Below are positions 6,050 through 6,077 of a stretch of DNA of 6,077 bases, piece by piece. Positions within the stretch are counted from its first letter, which is position 1. Every line of letters starts with the position of its first letter. The notes under the pieces were generated by a model. It searched no databases, was not told the DNA's origin, and saw only the letters and a list, made by a program, of their open reading frames with translations. The translations under genes and the position numbers were made by a program. The stretch is from contig RFLC01000092.1 in assembly GCA_003694055.1 (NCBI GenBank), positions 1-6,077 of the forward strand, given 5' to 3'. The DNA is from Candidatus Pacearchaeota archaeon (GTDB lineage Archaea > Nanobdellota > Nanobdellia > Pacearchaeales > GW2011-AR1).

Positions 6050-6077
6050 ATAGTTATTACTTCAAAGTAGTATTTAA
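6050..6077 (-). promoter_or_regulatory. Archaeal promoter giving a probably leaderless mRNA
   Basis: On the minus strand TTAAATAC (6077-6070) resembles the archaeal TATA consensus. Its centre is about 24-25 bases from the A of ATG 6049, which is where transcription should begin, and no Shine-Dalgarno lies between them. Between box and start is a small dyad, TACTT-CA-AAGTA (6058-6069), a possible operator position. The upstream factor-B element falls outside the window. Confidence 0.55.

Noticed and set aside
1..6077. CRISPR array
   Set aside because: No direct repeats of about 25-37 bases at regular spacing were seen on reading through; the array must lie elsewhere if it exists.
1..6077. tRNA, rRNA or insertion sequence
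   Set aside because: No transposase motifs, terminal repeats or conserved RNA sequences were seen, and almost the whole window is accounted for by protein genes.

Overview
The window reads as archaeal chromosomal DNA, most likely from an uncultivated (possibly DPANN-type) lineage. The promoters have archaeal TATA boxes (TTTATAAA; TTAAATAC), one gene appears to be leaderless, several genes are preceded by GAGG/GGAG Shine-Dalgarno sequences, and the encoded Cas6 matches the archaeal (Pyrococcus-like) form. The DPANN suggestion rests only on remembered similarity of the membrane thioredoxin-fold protein to families common there, so it is tentative.

Left part (1-2399, minus strand): the start of a type III CRISPR-Cas operon. 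cas6 (crRNA-processing endoribonuclease) is the first gene, followed after 20 bases by cas10/csm1, which runs off the left edge. The visible 556 residues of Cas10 hold the HD domain, the first Palm domain and the zinc finger. The cyclase GGDD motif would lie beyond the window. No CRISPR repeats, spacer-acquisition genes or other csm genes are visible. This part is AT-rich.

Middle and right (2474-5536, plus strand): a tightly packed operon that diverges from cas6 around a single palindromic TATA box. It encodes a membrane-bound processive family-2 glycosyltransferase, a membrane-anchored coiled-coil protein with a thioredoxin-like domain lacking CxxC (start overlaps the preceding stop), and a short divergent enolase with its active site intact (start 4 bases after the preceding stop). 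This part is richer in G+C and in GCG/CGC codons than the cas part.

Right edge (5543-6049, minus strand): a small protein with two membrane segments flanking a long helical region, transcribed convergently with the enolase (6 bases between the stops) from a promoter at the window end that suggests a leaderless mRNA.

The type III cas operon is the recognisable system. The less ordinary points are substitutions in the Cas10 HD domain and the Cas6 catalytic triad, the shared bidirectional TATA box, the composition change, and the glycosyltransferase / CxxC-less thioredoxin-fold / divergent enolase operon, whose joint role is unknown.
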